Shown one piece after another: positions 7,814-15,664 of a DNA stretch of 64,000 bases. Location of the stretch: positions 25,054 to 89,053 of the forward strand of contig NZ_JBFAPK010000037.1 of NCBI RefSeq assembly GCF_040676675.1. Direction: 5' to 3'. Within the stretch, counting starts at the first letter, position 1, and each line of letters opens with the position of its first letter. A model generated the notes under the pieces. The model saw only the letters and a list, made by a program, of their open reading frames with translations, was not told the origin of the DNA and did no database searches. This DNA comes from JBFAPK01 sp040676675. Its GTDB lineage: Bacteria > Actinomycetota > Actinomycetes > Mycobacteriales > Micromonosporaceae. The translations under genes and the position numbers were made by a program.

Positions 7814-8683
7814 TCAGCGGTCGAGGAAGGCGAGCACCCGCTCGGCGAAGCCGCGCGGGTCGTCCACCCACGGGTAGTGCGCGGCGCCCGGCCGCACGGC
7901 CACCTCGGCGTGGGGGTACAGGGTGGCGAGCCGGTCGGCCGCCTCCGGCGTCGGTACGCTGTCCAACTCCCCGGCCAGGATCAGCACGGGTGCCCGCAGC
8001 GCGCGCAGCGCGTCGCGTACCCCGTCGGGGTCGGCGCTGAAGCCGGCGTAGAAGGCGGCGGCAGCCGGCTCGGACCGCTCCCACGCGTCCGCCTCGGCGT
8101 GCGCGCGGGCCGCCTCGGTCCACCGGCCGTACGCGAACGGCGCGGCCGCGAGCCGGAGCCGGGCCAGCTCGGCCGGGTCGGTGTCGTCGGGCGGGTCGTC
8201 GTGCGCGGCCTGCTGGGCGTCGAGCGCGGCGCGGGCCGGCGGGAACCACCACTCGTCGGCGCGGGAAGCGAGGGCCCGGTCGGCGCCGACCGGCTCGACC
8301 CCGACGGCGCGCAGGCTCGGGGTGACCAGGACCAGCCGGTCGAGCCGCTCGGGGTGGCGGGCCGCGTAGAGCTGCGCCACGCTGGCCCCGGCGGAGTGGG
8401 CGAGCAGGTCCATCGTGTCGAGGTCGAGGTGGCGGCGCAGCGCCTCCAGGTCGTCGACGAGCCGGTCGCAGCGGTAGCTGGCCTCGTCCGCCGGTACGGC
8501 CGAGTGGCCGGTGCCCCGCTGGTCCAGCAGGATCAGCGTCCGTCCGCCGGTCAGGCCCCCGAGGTCGCCCAGGTACGACGAGGCGCGGGCGGGGCCGCCG
8601 GGCAGGCAGATCAGCGGCGGCCCGGCGCCGCGTACGTGGTACGCGAGTTCGGTCTGGTCGTACGAGGGGAACCGGGGCACCAC
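7814..8683 (-). CDS. alpha/beta hydrolase (proline iminopeptidase-like)
   Basis: About 289 residues. Visible hydrolase landmarks: oxyanion loop region LICLPGGPARAS, nucleophile elbow LLAHSAGASVAQ (Ser in G/A-x-S-x-G context), acid loop LAGELDSVPTP and catalytic His in GAHYPWVDDP. The N-terminal YDQTELAYHVRG and DQRGTGHSAVP are typical of prolyl aminopeptidase-type members. Start chosen at GTG 8683 because the frame upstream (to 8884) encodes Arg/His-rich sequence unlike this family; no ribosome site is evident. Convergent with the RNase H gene 13 bp away. Substrate unknown. Confidence 0.82.
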   Translation of the reverse strand: MVPRFPSYDQTELAYHVRGAGPPLICLPGGPARASSYLGDLGGLTGGRTLILLDQRGTGHSAVPADEASYRCDRLVDDLEALRRHLDLDTMDLLAHSAGASVAQLYAARHPERLDRLVLVTPSLRAVGVEPVGADRALASRADEWWFPPARAALDAQQAAHDDPPDDTDPAELARLRLAAAPFAYGRWTEAARAHAEADAWERSEPAAAAFYAGFSADPDGVRDALRALRAPVLILAGELDSVPTPEAADRLATLYPHAEVAVRPGAAHYPWVDDPRGFAERVLAFLDR

Positions 8684-8834
8684 GACAGCATGGCGAGTAC
8701 GGCGTTCCGGCGCCACTGGGCGCAGCCGGCTCGCCGTTCGGCGCACTGGTCGCCGGCAGGTCGCGTGACTGGCGTCACACTGCCGATAATCTCCGCCCGT
8801 TGAGTGATCTCTCCAGCGGTGCCGGAGGTGGAGC

Positions 8835-8918
8835 ATGAGCGAGCGCGACGCGCGAATATTCGAGTATTGCCTGATAGCGCGCATGGGGATGCGGTGGCCG
8901 GACGGAGCGCGCGCATGA
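8835..8918 (+). CDS. 27-residue leader ORF translationally coupled to the DUF3311 gene
   Basis: ATG 8835 has a very strong ribosome site GGAGGTGGAG ending one to two bases upstream (8824-8833). The ORF runs 27 codons (begins MSERDARIFEY) and its TGA at 8916-8918 overlaps the DUF3311 ATG at 8915. The region 8851-8880 is AT-richer (GAATATTC palindrome at 8854-8861), unusual for coding DNA here. Either a small protein or a leader whose translation controls the symporter operon. Not recognised as a known family. Confidence 0.45.
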   Translation: MSERDARIFEYCLIARMGMRWPDGARA

Positions 8919-9232
8919 GCGACCCGGACGTGACACCCGCGCCCTCCGGCGGTACGGTGCCGTCGACCGGCGCCGGCACGTCGTCGTCAGCGGCCGGCGG
9001 GGGATCTTCCCCGGCGGCCGGCGGCCCGATCTCGGGCGAGGCCACCGACCGCAGCCCGTGGAACTGGCTGCTGTTCCTGCCGATCGTGGTACCGCTGGTG
9101 CCCGCGCTGTTCAACATGGACTCGCCGCGACTGTTCGGCTTCCCGACCTTCTACTGGCTGCAGCTGGCCTTCATCGTGCTCGGTGTGACCACCACCAGCG
9201 TGGTCTACCGGATGACCAGGAATCGGCGGTGA
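8915..9232 (+). CDS. DUF3311 small membrane protein
   Basis: 105 residues. A 47-residue Gly/Ser/Ala-rich head is followed by two membrane segments (WLLFLPIVVPLVPALF and a second from FYWLQLAFIVLGVTTTSVVY). Family knowledge: DUF3311 proteins sit immediately upstream of sodium:solute symporters and are thought to be accessory subunits. Start ATG 8915 has GGAG at 8904-8907, and the upstream leader ORF ends in the same ATGA. The SSS gene follows after 7 bp. Confidence 0.85.
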   Translation: MSDPDVTPAPSGGTVPSTGAGTSSSAAGGGSSPAAGGPISGEATDRSPWNWLLFLPIVVPLVPALFNMDSPRLFGFPTFYWLQLAFIVLGVTTTSVVYRMTRNRR

Positions 9233-9239
9233 GGCCACG

Positions 9240-10904
9240 ATGTGGCGCGACCATCTGACCGAAATCATCGTCTTCACCGTGCTCTTCCTGCTGGTGAGCG
9301 CGATGGGGTTCGTGGCGGCGCGGTGGCGCGCCCCCAAGGACATGGCCCACCTCGACGAGTGGGGGCTGGGCGGGCGCAGCTTCGGCGGCTGGATCACCTG
9401 GTTCCTCGTCGGCGGTGACCTCTACACGGCGTACACGTTCGTGGCGGTGCCGGCGCTGATCTTCGCGTCCGGGGCGGCGGGCTTCTTCGCCGTGCCGTAC
9501 ACGATCATCGTCTATCCGCTGGTCTTCCTGGTGCTGGTCCGGCTCTGGTCGGTGTCGCACCGGCACGGCTTCGTCACCCCGGCGGACTTCGTGCGTACCC
9601 GGTTCGGCTCGCCGACGTTGGCGTTGATCATCGCGATCACCGGCATCGCCGCGACGATGCCGTACATCGCGTTGCAACTCGTCGGCATCGAGTCGGTGCT
9701 CAAGACGATGGGGGTGACCGGGGAGAGCACCATCGCCCGGCACCTGCCGATCATCATCGCGTTCGCGATCCTCGCCGCGTACACGTACCAGTCCGGGCTG
9801 CGGGCGCCGGCGCTGATCGCGTTCGTCAAGGACACGCTGATCTACGTCGTGATCCTGGTGGCGGTGATCTACCTGCCGTACAAGCTGGGCGGCTGGGGCA
9901 AGATCTTCGACGCGGCGGACGCGAAGTTCACGGCGTCACCGGCGCCCAGCGACGGCGTGCTGTTGAACGCGAACAACCAGCTCCAGTACGTGACCCTGGC
10001 GCTCGGCTCGGCGCTCGCGCTCTTCCTGTACCCGCACAGCCTGACCGGCGTGCTGGCCAGCCGCAGCCGTGGCGTGATCAAGCGCAACATGTCGGCGCTG
10101 CCGGCGTACAGCCTGCTGCTCGGGCTCATCGCGCTGCTCGGGTACATGGCGATCGCGGCCGAGGTGACGCCGCTGGACGGTACGAAGCCGGGTACGACCG
10201 ACAACAACACGGTCGTGCCGCTGCTCTTCGACCACACGTTCCCGAGCTGGTTCACCGGCATCGCGTTCGCCGCCATCGGCATCGGCGCGCTCGTGCCGGC
10301 GGCCATCATGTCGATCGCCGCGGCGAACCTGTTCACCCGCAACATCTACAAGGAGTACCTGCACAAGGACGCCTCGGCGGCCGAGGAGGCGAACGTCTCC
10401 AAGATCGCATCGCTGGTGGTGAAGGTCGGCGCGGTCGCCTGCATCGTCTTCCTCGACCCGCAGTTCTCGATCGACCTCCAGCTCATCGGCGGCGTGATCA
10501 TCCTGCAGACGCTGCCGGCGGTGGCGCTGGGCCTCTACACCCGCTGGTTCCACCGGGGCGCGCTGATCGCCGGCTGGGCGGCCGGCATGGGGCTGGGCAT
10601 GTGGATGCTGTACCAGATCCCGAACCCGGCCACGAAGCGCGCGCACTTCGGCAGTTCGGCGTTCCCGCTGGAGAAGTTCGGCTTCGACACCCCGAAGACG
10701 ATCTACGTCGGACTGGTCGCCGTGCTGGTCAACCTGGTCGTCGCGGCGCTCGTGACGCTCGCGCTGCGGGCGGGCCGGGTGCCCGACGGCGCGGACGGTA
10801 CGACCCGGGACGACTACTTCGCCGACGAGGGTGACCCCAAACTGGTACCGGCCCCGCGCCGGGCCGACGACGAGGTCGACGTCGAACCCGCCCCCCAGGT
10901 CTGA
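9240..10904 (+). CDS. sodium:solute symporter (SSS family), probable monocarboxylate uptake
   Basis: 554 residues with about 13 hydrophobic segments. The N-terminal WGLGGRSFGGWITWFLVGGDLYTAYTF is the SSS signature region (it spans the Na+ site with GD..TAYTF). It resembles MctP-like carriers for pyruvate, lactate or acetate, which pair with DUF3311 proteins; the substrate is inference. The C-terminal 50 residues are hydrophilic and acidic (DDYFADEGDP). Two motifs facing the Na+ site, PAIMSIAAANLFTRN among them, are intact. It forms an operon with the leader ORF and the DUF3311 gene. Confidence 0.9.
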   Translation: MWRDHLTEIIVFTVLFLLVSAMGFVAARWRAPKDMAHLDEWGLGGRSFGGWITWFLVGGDLYTAYTFVAVPALIFASGAAGFFAVPYTIIVYPLVFLVLVRLWSVSHRHGFVTPADFVRTRFGSPTLALIIAITGIAATMPYIALQLVGIESVLKTMGVTGESTIARHLPIIIAFAILAAYTYQSGLRAPALIAFVKDTLIYVVILVAVIYLPYKLGGWGKIFDAADAKFTASPAPSDGVLLNANNQLQYVTLALGSALALFLYPHSLTGVLASRSRGVIKRNMSALPAYSLLLGLIALLGYMAIAAEVTPLDGTKPGTTDNNTVVPLLFDHTFPSWFTGIAFAAIGIGALVPAAIMSIAAANLFTRNIYKEYLHKDASAAEEANVSKIASLVVKVGAVACIVFLDPQFSIDLQLIGGVIILQTLPAVALGLYTRWFHRGALIAGWAAGMGLGMWMLYQIPNPATKRAHFGSSAFPLEKFGFDTPKTIYVGLVAVLVNLVVAALVTLALRAGRVPDGADGTTRDDYFADEGDPKLVPAPRRADDEVDVEPAPQV

Positions 10905-10955
10905 CGCCCCGCCCCGTCGATCACCCCGCCCCGTCGCCCCGCCGCCCCGCCCCGC

Positions 10956-11023
10956 CCCGTCGATCTAGGGCAAATCCTCATTAGTTGATCTCTGATCACG
11001 ACGATTTGCCCTAGATCGACGGG
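10956..11023. repeat. intergenic palindromic element A, copy 1 (21-bp perfect arms)
   Basis: CCCGTCGATCTAGGGCAAATC at 10956-10976 is exactly complementary to 11003-11023, around a 26-base spacer containing AGTTGATCT. The element covers the 3' end of the MarR gene, which terminates inside it. A closely related copy with a similar spacer lies at 13602-13706. Confidence 0.85.
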
Positions 11024-11522
11024 CGTGGGCGACCACGTCCTCGTTGAGCCGCTCCAGCATCCGGGCGAGGACGCGCCGCTCCTCGTCCGGCCAGTCGGCG
11101 AGGATGCCGTCGTAGAGGCGGGCGCGGGCGGCGCGTACCGCGTTCATCCGGTTCAGCCCGGCCTCGGTGGGGGCCACGACCGTGCCCCGGCCGTCGCGCG
11201 GGTCCGGCTCGCGGACGATCAGCCCGTCCCGTTGCATCGCGGAGACCTGCCGGGTCACGGTCGAGCCGTCCAGCACGAGGTACGCCGCCAGCGCCGAGAC
11301 GTTCTGCGGGCCGGCCGCGTCGAGGTGCCGCAGGATCGCGTACGCGGCGCGGTCGAGCACCCGGTGTTCGGCGGACGGATCGCTGCGCCGGGTCGCCTCG
11401 CCCAGCCGCATCAGCATCGCCACCTCGGTTTCGATCCGCCCGAGCAGGTCGGCCCGCTCCTCGTCGGCCTGCCCGTCGGTGGCGGGTCGTGCGGTTCGCT
11501 CCGGTTCGTCGTACGCGGACAT
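10965..11522 (-). CDS. MarR-family regulator
   Basis: 185 residues. A winged helix of MarR type covers about 40-130 (LAAYLVLDGSTVTRQVSAMQ is the recognition helix region; VREPDPRDGRGTVVAPTEAG is the wing with the D-x-R-D-x-R motif). Divergent from an MFS efflux gene, the classic arrangement for a local repressor. Two 13-bp pseudo-palindromes lie in the 55-bp gap. The start ATG at 11522 has no ribosome site and abuts TATCAT, so the mRNA may be leaderless. The last 14 or so codons (RANRRDQRSTNEDLP) are encoded by palindromic element A, i.e. the C-terminus was rewritten by a repeat element. Confidence 0.88.
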   Translation of the reverse strand: MSAYDEPERTARPATDGQADEERADLLGRIETEVAMLMRLGEATRRSDPSAEHRVLDRAAYAILRHLDAAGPQNVSALAAYLVLDGSTVTRQVSAMQRDGLIVREPDPRDGRGTVVAPTEAGLNRMNAVRAARARLYDGILADWPDEERRVLARMLERLNEDVVAHARRSRANRRDQRSTNEDLP

Positions 11523-11524
11523 AG

Positions 11525-11560
11525 CTGTATGATACAGGGAGAATTATCTGTAAGATACAG
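11525..11560. promoter_or_regulatory. paired MarR operators overlapping both divergent promoters
   Basis: CTGTATGATACAG (11525-11537) and CTGTAAGATACAG (11548-11560) share a 13-bp pseudo-palindrome at 23-bp centre spacing, about two helical turns. TAAGAT (11551-11556) can serve as the -10 of the MFS gene and TATCAT on the other strand as that of marR, so binding would repress both. Confidence 0.7.
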
Positions 11561-11577
11561 CTACTTGGAGGTGTCGA

Positions 11578-12810
11578 GTGGATCGGAGCGCCGAACCGAA
11601 CCGCGGCCCCATCTACGTCACCACGCTCGTCGCGTTCCTGGCCATCGCCGGGATCGCCATCGTCGACCCGATCCTGCCCGTCATCGGCGAGGCGATCGGG
11701 GTCACCGCCTGGCAGGTCGAACTGCTCTTCACCGCGTACATCGCGGTCATGGCCGTGGGCATGATCCCGGCGACCCTGGCCAGCGGCCGGTTCGGCTTCA
11801 AACCGGTGCTCGTCACCGGCGTCGCCGTGGTCGGCCTGGCCGCCATCCTCGCGTCCTTCAGCGGCAACATCGTGCAGCTCTCGGTGCTGCGCGGCGTCTG
11901 GGGCCTCGGCAACGCGATGTTCTTCGCCACCGCGATGGTGGTGCTCGTCGCCCTGGCCCGCAACCGCGAGTGGGTGGTCGGCCTCTTCGAGACCGCGCTC
12001 GGCCTCGGCTTCGCCGTCGGACCGCTGCTCGGCGGCCTGCTCGGCAAGGTCAGCTGGCGGCTGCCCTTCTTCGTCTGCGGCATCTTCATGGTGCTGGCCC
12101 TGGCCGTGGCCGGCCGCCGGCTGCGCGAGCCCGCCAACCGGCAGCCACCCGTCAAGCTCGGCGCCATCTTCGCCGTCTACCGCCGCCCCGCCTTCCGGAT
12201 CCTCTGCGCGGTGACCGCGGCGTACAACTTCGTCTTCTTCGTGATCCTCGGCTACACGCCGCTCTTCCTGCGCCTGGACGTCGTACCGCTCGGCTTCGCC
12301 TTCACCGGCTGGGGGATCGGGCTGGCCGTCGGCATCCTCGGCGTCGGGCACCGGCTCGCCCACCGCATCGGCGCGGTACAGAGCGTCGGGCTGGCCATCG
12401 GCGGGCTGCTGGTCTGCCTGCTGCTGCTCGCCACCTCGGCCGGTACCGCCGAGTCGATCACCGTGCTGGTGGTCGCCGGGCTCTTCATGGGGCTGGTCAA
12501 CGCCAACCTCACCGACCTGGCGCTCGGCCTGGGCAGCTCCGACCGGCGGATCGCCACCGGCGCGTTCAACCTGGTCCGCTGGGGTGCCGCCGCGCCCGCG
12601 CCGATCATCTCGGGCAAGCTCGCCGAGCACTCGCTCGCCCTGCCGTTCTGGGTCGGCGCCGCCGTGCTCGCCGCCGGCATCCTGGTCTACCTGGCGTTCG
12701 CGCACGTCATGGCCGCCGGCTACGGCGAGCGGGTGCTCTGGTCGCGCTGGAACCGGGCCGCGCGGGCCGTCGAGCGTACGCCGGAGGAGGCGACCGGCGA
12801 GGCGATGTGA
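11578..12810 (+). CDS. MFS transporter (drug/efflux type)
   Basis: 410 residues, 12 hydrophobic segments. GTG 11578 follows GGAGG at 11567-11571. It contains the efflux-type segments GIAIVDPILPVIGEAIG in TM1, a degenerate loop 2-3 motif (ASGRFGFKPVLVTG), and GLGFAVGPLLGGLLG in TM5 (motif C, antiporter type). Probably a proton-driven exporter repressed by the divergent MarR; the substrate is unknown. The C-terminus ends in a charged tail (RTPEEATGEAM). Confidence 0.87.
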   Translation: MDRSAEPNRGPIYVTTLVAFLAIAGIAIVDPILPVIGEAIGVTAWQVELLFTAYIAVMAVGMIPATLASGRFGFKPVLVTGVAVVGLAAILASFSGNIVQLSVLRGVWGLGNAMFFATAMVVLVALARNREWVVGLFETALGLGFAVGPLLGGLLGKVSWRLPFFVCGIFMVLALAVAGRRLREPANRQPPVKLGAIFAVYRRPAFRILCAVTAAYNFVFFVILGYTPLFLRLDVVPLGFAFTGWGIGLAVGILGVGHRLAHRIGAVQSVGLAIGGLLVCLLLLATSAGTAESITVLVVAGLFMGLVNANLTDLALGLGSSDRRIATGAFNLVRWGAAAPAPIISGKLAEHSLALPFWVGAAVLAAGILVYLAFAHVMAAGYGERVLWSRWNRAARAVERTPEEATGEAM

Positions 12811-12821
12811 GCTTCTCGGGC

Positions 12822-13583
12822 TCACGCGTACGCCCGCAGCAGGAGCAGCGCGCCGATCGCCGCGCCGAAGACGACGATCACGACCTTGAGTACGCCCGGC
12901 GCCAGCCGCCGGACCAGCCGCGCGCCGACGTACCCGCCGAGGATCGTCGCCGGGGCGAGCACCCCGACCGCGGCCCAGTTCACCGGGCCGACCGCACCGT
13001 ACACGCTGATCGTGGTGAGCCCGACCAGCGCCGAGAGGACATTCTTGATCGCGCTGACCCGGGCCAGCGTCGCGTCCAGCACCAGCGCCAACCCGGCCAC
13101 CAGCAGCACCCCGAGGGCGGCGCCGAAGTACCCTCCGTACACCGAGCCGAGCGCGACCATCGCCTGGAGGGTGACCGCCCGTCGGCGCGGGCCCAGCTCG
13201 CTCGGGTGGCCGACCAGGCGGCGAAGCTGGTCCTGGAAGGCGAGCACCGCCGTCGCGCCGAGCACCAGGAACGGCACCACCGCCTCGAACGCGCGGGCCG
13301 GGGTGGCGAGCAGCAGCCCGCAGCCGGCGGCGGTACCGAGCACCGTCGCCGGTACGAGCCGGAGCAGTTGACGGGTGGCGGGCAGGTCGTGGCGGCTGCC
13401 GAGGACGCTGGCCACATATCCGGGACAGACCGCGACGGAGTTGCTGACGTTGGCCGGTACGGGTGCCAGGCCGATCGCGATCAGGGCCGGGAAACTGATC
13501 AGCGAGCCGCCGCCGGCCACCGCGTTCATGGTGCCCGCGGCGAGCCCGGCGACGAGTAACAGGCCAGCCTCGGGGAGATCCAC
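12822..13583 (-). CDS. TauE/SafE-family (TSUP) permease
   Basis: About 253 residues, 8 hydrophobic segments. The first half carries GTMNAVAGGGSLISFPALIAIG and the second half the matching TSUP motif GGYFGAALG...LVLDATLARVSAIKN. Family members move sulfonates, sulfite or other small organic anions. GTG 13583 is chosen because TAGCCT lies eight bases upstream and no ribosome site exists for the alternative ATG at 13604. Convergent with the MFS gene, 11 bp apart. The MarR-MFS-TauE block is bracketed by two copies of palindromic element A. Confidence 0.87.
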   Translation of the reverse strand: MDLPEAGLLLVAGLAAGTMNAVAGGGSLISFPALIAIGLAPVPANVSNSVAVCPGYVASVLGSRHDLPATRQLLRLVPATVLGTAAGCGLLLATPARAFEAVVPFLVLGATAVLAFQDQLRRLVGHPSELGPRRRAVTLQAMVALGSVYGGYFGAALGVLLVAGLALVLDATLARVSAIKNVLSALVGLTTISVYGAVGPVNWAAVGVLAPATILGGYVGARLVRRLAPGVLKVVIVVFGAAIGALLLLRAYA

Positions 13584-13591
13584 GCCTGCCG

Positions 13592-13597
13592 AGGCTA
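13592..13597 (-). promoter_or_regulatory. -10 box TAGCCT for the TauE-family gene
   Basis: Read on the minus strand, TAGCCT ends eight bases before GTG 13583 with no Shine-Dalgarno between, a leaderless layout. Confidence 0.5.
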
Positions 13598-13601
13598 GCC
13601 C

Positions 13602-13706
13602 CACCCCGTCGATCTAGGGCAAATCCCCGTACGACCCGCCGTCGATCTAGGGCAAATCCCCGTGAGTTGATCTCCAATCACCACGATTTGCCCTAGATCG
13701 ACGGGG
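13602..13706. repeat. intergenic palindromic element A, copy 2, with an extra direct half
   Basis: GTCGATCTAGGGCAAATCC occurs twice in direct orientation (about 13604-13625 and 13639-13659), then once inverted (13685-13705). The spacer holds GAGTTGATCTCCAATCAC, similar to copy 1 at 10956-11023. Immediately after come three to four copies of the 10-mer GGGCTGGGCG (13704-13738). The whole lies between the TauE gene start and rnpB. Confidence 0.85.
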
Positions 13707-13788
13707 CTGGGCGGGGCTGGGCGGGGCTGGGCGGGGCACGGTGGGGAGGAGCGGACGGTGGCAAGACCGGCCGGTACCATTGATCACG

Positions 13789-14242
13789 CGACGGACGAGT
13801 CGACCGGGCGGTCGCGTCGGTGAGCCGCAGGCTCGCCGCCGAGGAACGTCCGGACTCCACAGGGCAGGGTGGTTGTTAACGGCAACCCGGGGCGACCCGC
13901 GGGACAGTGCCACAGAAAACAGACCGCCGGGACGTTTCCTCCCGCCGAGAGGCAGGTAGGACACGGACCCGGTAAGGGTGAAACGGCGGGGTAAGAGCCC
14001 ACCAGCATCCCGGGTGACCGGGATGGCTCGGTAAACCCCACCCGGAGCAAGGCCAAGAAGGGGCCCGGCGTCGACAGACACCGGCCCTGCGCAGGCGCTA
14101 GAGGGCGGCCCGTCCGATGCCTGCGGGTAGGCCGCTGGAGCCTGCCGGCGACGGCAGGCCGAGATGGATGGCCGCCGCCGGCGCCACCGGCAACGGTGCG
14201 CGCCGGGCACAGAATCCGGCGTACAGGTCGACTCGTCCGTCG
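13789..14242 (+). ncRNA. rnpB: RNase P RNA (bacterial type A)
   Basis: Catalytic RNA that matures tRNA 5' ends with the RnpA protein. The conserved core is present: GAGGAACGTCCGGACTCCAC (P4 5' half) near 13851, the CAGGGCAGGGTGGT segment, AGGGTGAAACGGCGGGGTAAGAGCCCACC, AAACCCCACCCGGAGCAAGGCCAAGAAGG, and the 3' partner ACAGAATCCGGCGTACAGGTC at about 14209. The ends are set by a 16-bp perfect P1 helix: CGACGGACGAGTCGAC (13789-13804) pairs with GTCGACTCGTCCGTCG (14227-14242). Length 454 nt fits actinobacteria. A weak TACCAT at 13775-13780 could be the -10 box. Confidence 0.95.
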
Positions 14243-14247
14243 CCCTC

Positions 14248-14279
14248 CAGGTCACGGTCCTGATCGAGGCCGTGACCTG
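14248..14279 (+). terminator. hairpin terminator of rnpB
   Basis: CAGGTCACGG (14248-14257) pairs perfectly with CCGTGACCTG (14270-14279) across a 12-base loop, five bases after the RNase P RNA. It lacks a strong U tract, as is usual in this group. Confidence 0.7.
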
Positions 14280-14389
14280 CTCTCTTGCCTGGTACCGTTC
14301 GTTGACCACCACGACGGCGGCCAGCCTCGCCGGCTTCCGCACCGACCCAACGCTGTTACCTACATGGGTACCCCTGGCACACTCCTCGC

Positions 14390-14866
14390 ATGGCGGTCTT
14401 TAAATGTGTCTCTTGCGGTACCGCGTTGACATCTGATCTGACTTTTTCGCCTGGAGAGTTGGTCCGTGAACGTGTCGAACGTGGTCCGGGGCCGTCGACA
14501 GTGGCTCGTGGATCGTTTGGCATCGACCCTGAACCGTTCGGCGCCCCGTTCGTGCCAGCGGAGGACCAGGATGATCCGCCAGCTGCCATTCCAGGGGTGC
14601 TCATGGACGTTGATGGCGTCAGCGTCGTGTCTGCCGGCCCCCGCAACACGATCGTGATCCATCCGGACGACGCGCCCTCGCTCCAGGTGCATCCGGACAG
14701 CTCTCGGCTCGGCGGGTGCTGTGGCCCTTTCGGTGACAACGGCCCAAATCGGGTCTGCGCCTGCGGTGCCGAGGTGGCAACGCTGATGGCGGACTGCTAC
14801 GGCCCTCACGAGCTGCACCTCGATCCAGACCGAGTGTTCTCAGACGACGTGGTCCGACCGTCGTAA
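14390..14866 (+). CDS. conserved hypothetical Cys-rich (probable zinc-binding) protein
   Basis: 158 residues. It opens with FKCVSCGTALTSDL, a C-x2-C knuckle, and has a second cluster GGCCGPFGDNGPNRVCACGAEV, so one or two metal sites are likely. The middle is acidic and Pro-rich. No catalytic motif is recognised and no function can be given. Codon use is less GC-biased than its neighbours (for example TTTAAATGTGTCTCTTGC at the start). It stands alone between rnpB and the convergent NUDIX gene; no clear ribosome site precedes ATG 14390. Confidence 0.7.
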   Translation: MAVFKCVSCGTALTSDLTFSPGELVRERVERGPGPSTVARGSFGIDPEPFGAPFVPAEDQDDPPAAIPGVLMDVDGVSVVSAGPRNTIVIHPDDAPSLQVHPDSSRLGGCCGPFGDNGPNRVCACGAEVATLMADCYGPHELHLDPDRVFSDDVVRPS

Positions 14867-14929
14867 GGGTGCCATCAGACAGGAGCCCCGGAGTGGCGCG
14901 AGCGCGGTTCCCCCGCGGGTGTCGGTGGT

Positions 14930-15520
14930 TCACCCTCCCGGCGCCGGGGGCGGCCGGGCCTGACGGGCTACCAGCTCCAGTACGGCGATGACTGTGCCGG
15001 CTCCGACGATCTCGCCTCGCGTGATGAGGTCGCGTGCCTCGGCCAGCGGTATCCATGCCACCTGCTCGGCCTCGTTCACGTCCACGGGCGCTCCGGTGTA
15101 GTCCGCCCGTCGGGCCAGGAACAACAGGTGCTCGGCGTCCGCGGTGCCCACCCAGGGCTGGAACGACAACAGCGGCTCGACCTCGTACGGCCGCCAGCCG
15201 GTCTCCTCCTCGACCTCGCGTACCGCGCAGACCTCCGGCTTCTCGTCGCCGTCGAGATAGCCGCCCGGTAGCTCCCAGCCCCAGCGGTCGAACACGAAGC
15301 GGTGGCGTCGCATCAGCAGCAGGCGCTGCCGGTCGTCCAGTACCGCGACCATGGCGGCGCGGGGTGCGCGGATCACGTACTGCTCGAATCGGATGCCGTC
15401 CGGCAACTCGACGTCGGCGATGCTCAGCCGTGCCCGTCGCGTGTCGTCGACGACCCGCTCGCCGTGGATCGTCCACCGGTCAGCTCCTCCGCCATCCCGC
15501 CAGTATCGACCCGCCGGCAC
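14930..15520 (-). CDS. NUDIX hydrolase (ADP-ribose pyrophosphatase-like)
   Basis: 196 residues. A complete Nudix box is present: GGYLDGDEKPEV then CAVREVEEETGW, matching G-x5-E-x7-REUxEExGU. The upstream FDRWGWELPGG and downstream GTADAEHLLFLARRA resemble ADP-sugar pyrophosphatases, which hydrolyse ADP-ribose. GTG 15520 is the only convincing in-frame start, though without a ribosome site; GATACT lies inside the frame, so the true N-terminus is uncertain. Divergent from the SRPBCC operon. Confidence 0.87.
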   Translation of the reverse strand: MPAGRYWRDGGGADRWTIHGERVVDDTRRARLSIADVELPDGIRFEQYVIRAPRAAMVAVLDDRQRLLLMRRHRFVFDRWGWELPGGYLDGDEKPEVCAVREVEEETGWRPYEVEPLLSFQPWVGTADAEHLLFLARRADYTGAPVDVNEAEQVAWIPLAEARDLITRGEIVGAGTVIAVLELVARQARPPPAPGG

Positions 15521-15587
15521 GACGGGTCATGCGAGGCCGGCTCGGCCCAGAGGTCTGGGGTGCCGGGCGCCCAGGTAATACCCGTCA

Positions 15588-15648
15588 TGCAACCGTTGGT
15601 TGCACTTCCTGGTGGGGTCGGCTAGCGTGGTGCGCAACCAAAGGTTGC
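15588..15648 (+). promoter_or_regulatory. promoter with twin GCAACC-N3-GGTTGC operators
   Basis: GCAACCGTTGGTTGC (15589-15603) and GCAACCAAAGGTTGC (15634-15648) are 15-bp palindromes 45 bp apart. TTGCAC (15600-15605), 17 bp, TAGCGT (15623-15628) form the promoter, so one operator overlaps the -35 and the other the start site. The likely binder is the ArsR-family protein encoded second in the operon. Confidence 0.75.
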
Positions 15649-15664
15649 AGGAAAGTGGGGGAGC

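Noticed and set aside
8804..8914. N-terminal extension of the DUF3311 protein to 8804
   Set aside because: ATG 8915 has a ribosome site and couples with an upstream ORF; the extension is not membrane-like and overlaps the leader ORF.
11011..13677. Very long open frames opposite the MFS and TauE genes (up to about 888 codons)
   Set aside because: GC-rich DNA leaves antisense frames open. Their translations are Arg/Gly/Pro-rich without domains, while the real genes on the other strand have clear motifs.
13775..13780. TACCAT as a firm rnpB promoter
   Set aside because: Position is right but there is no matching -35 element; kept only as weak possibility.
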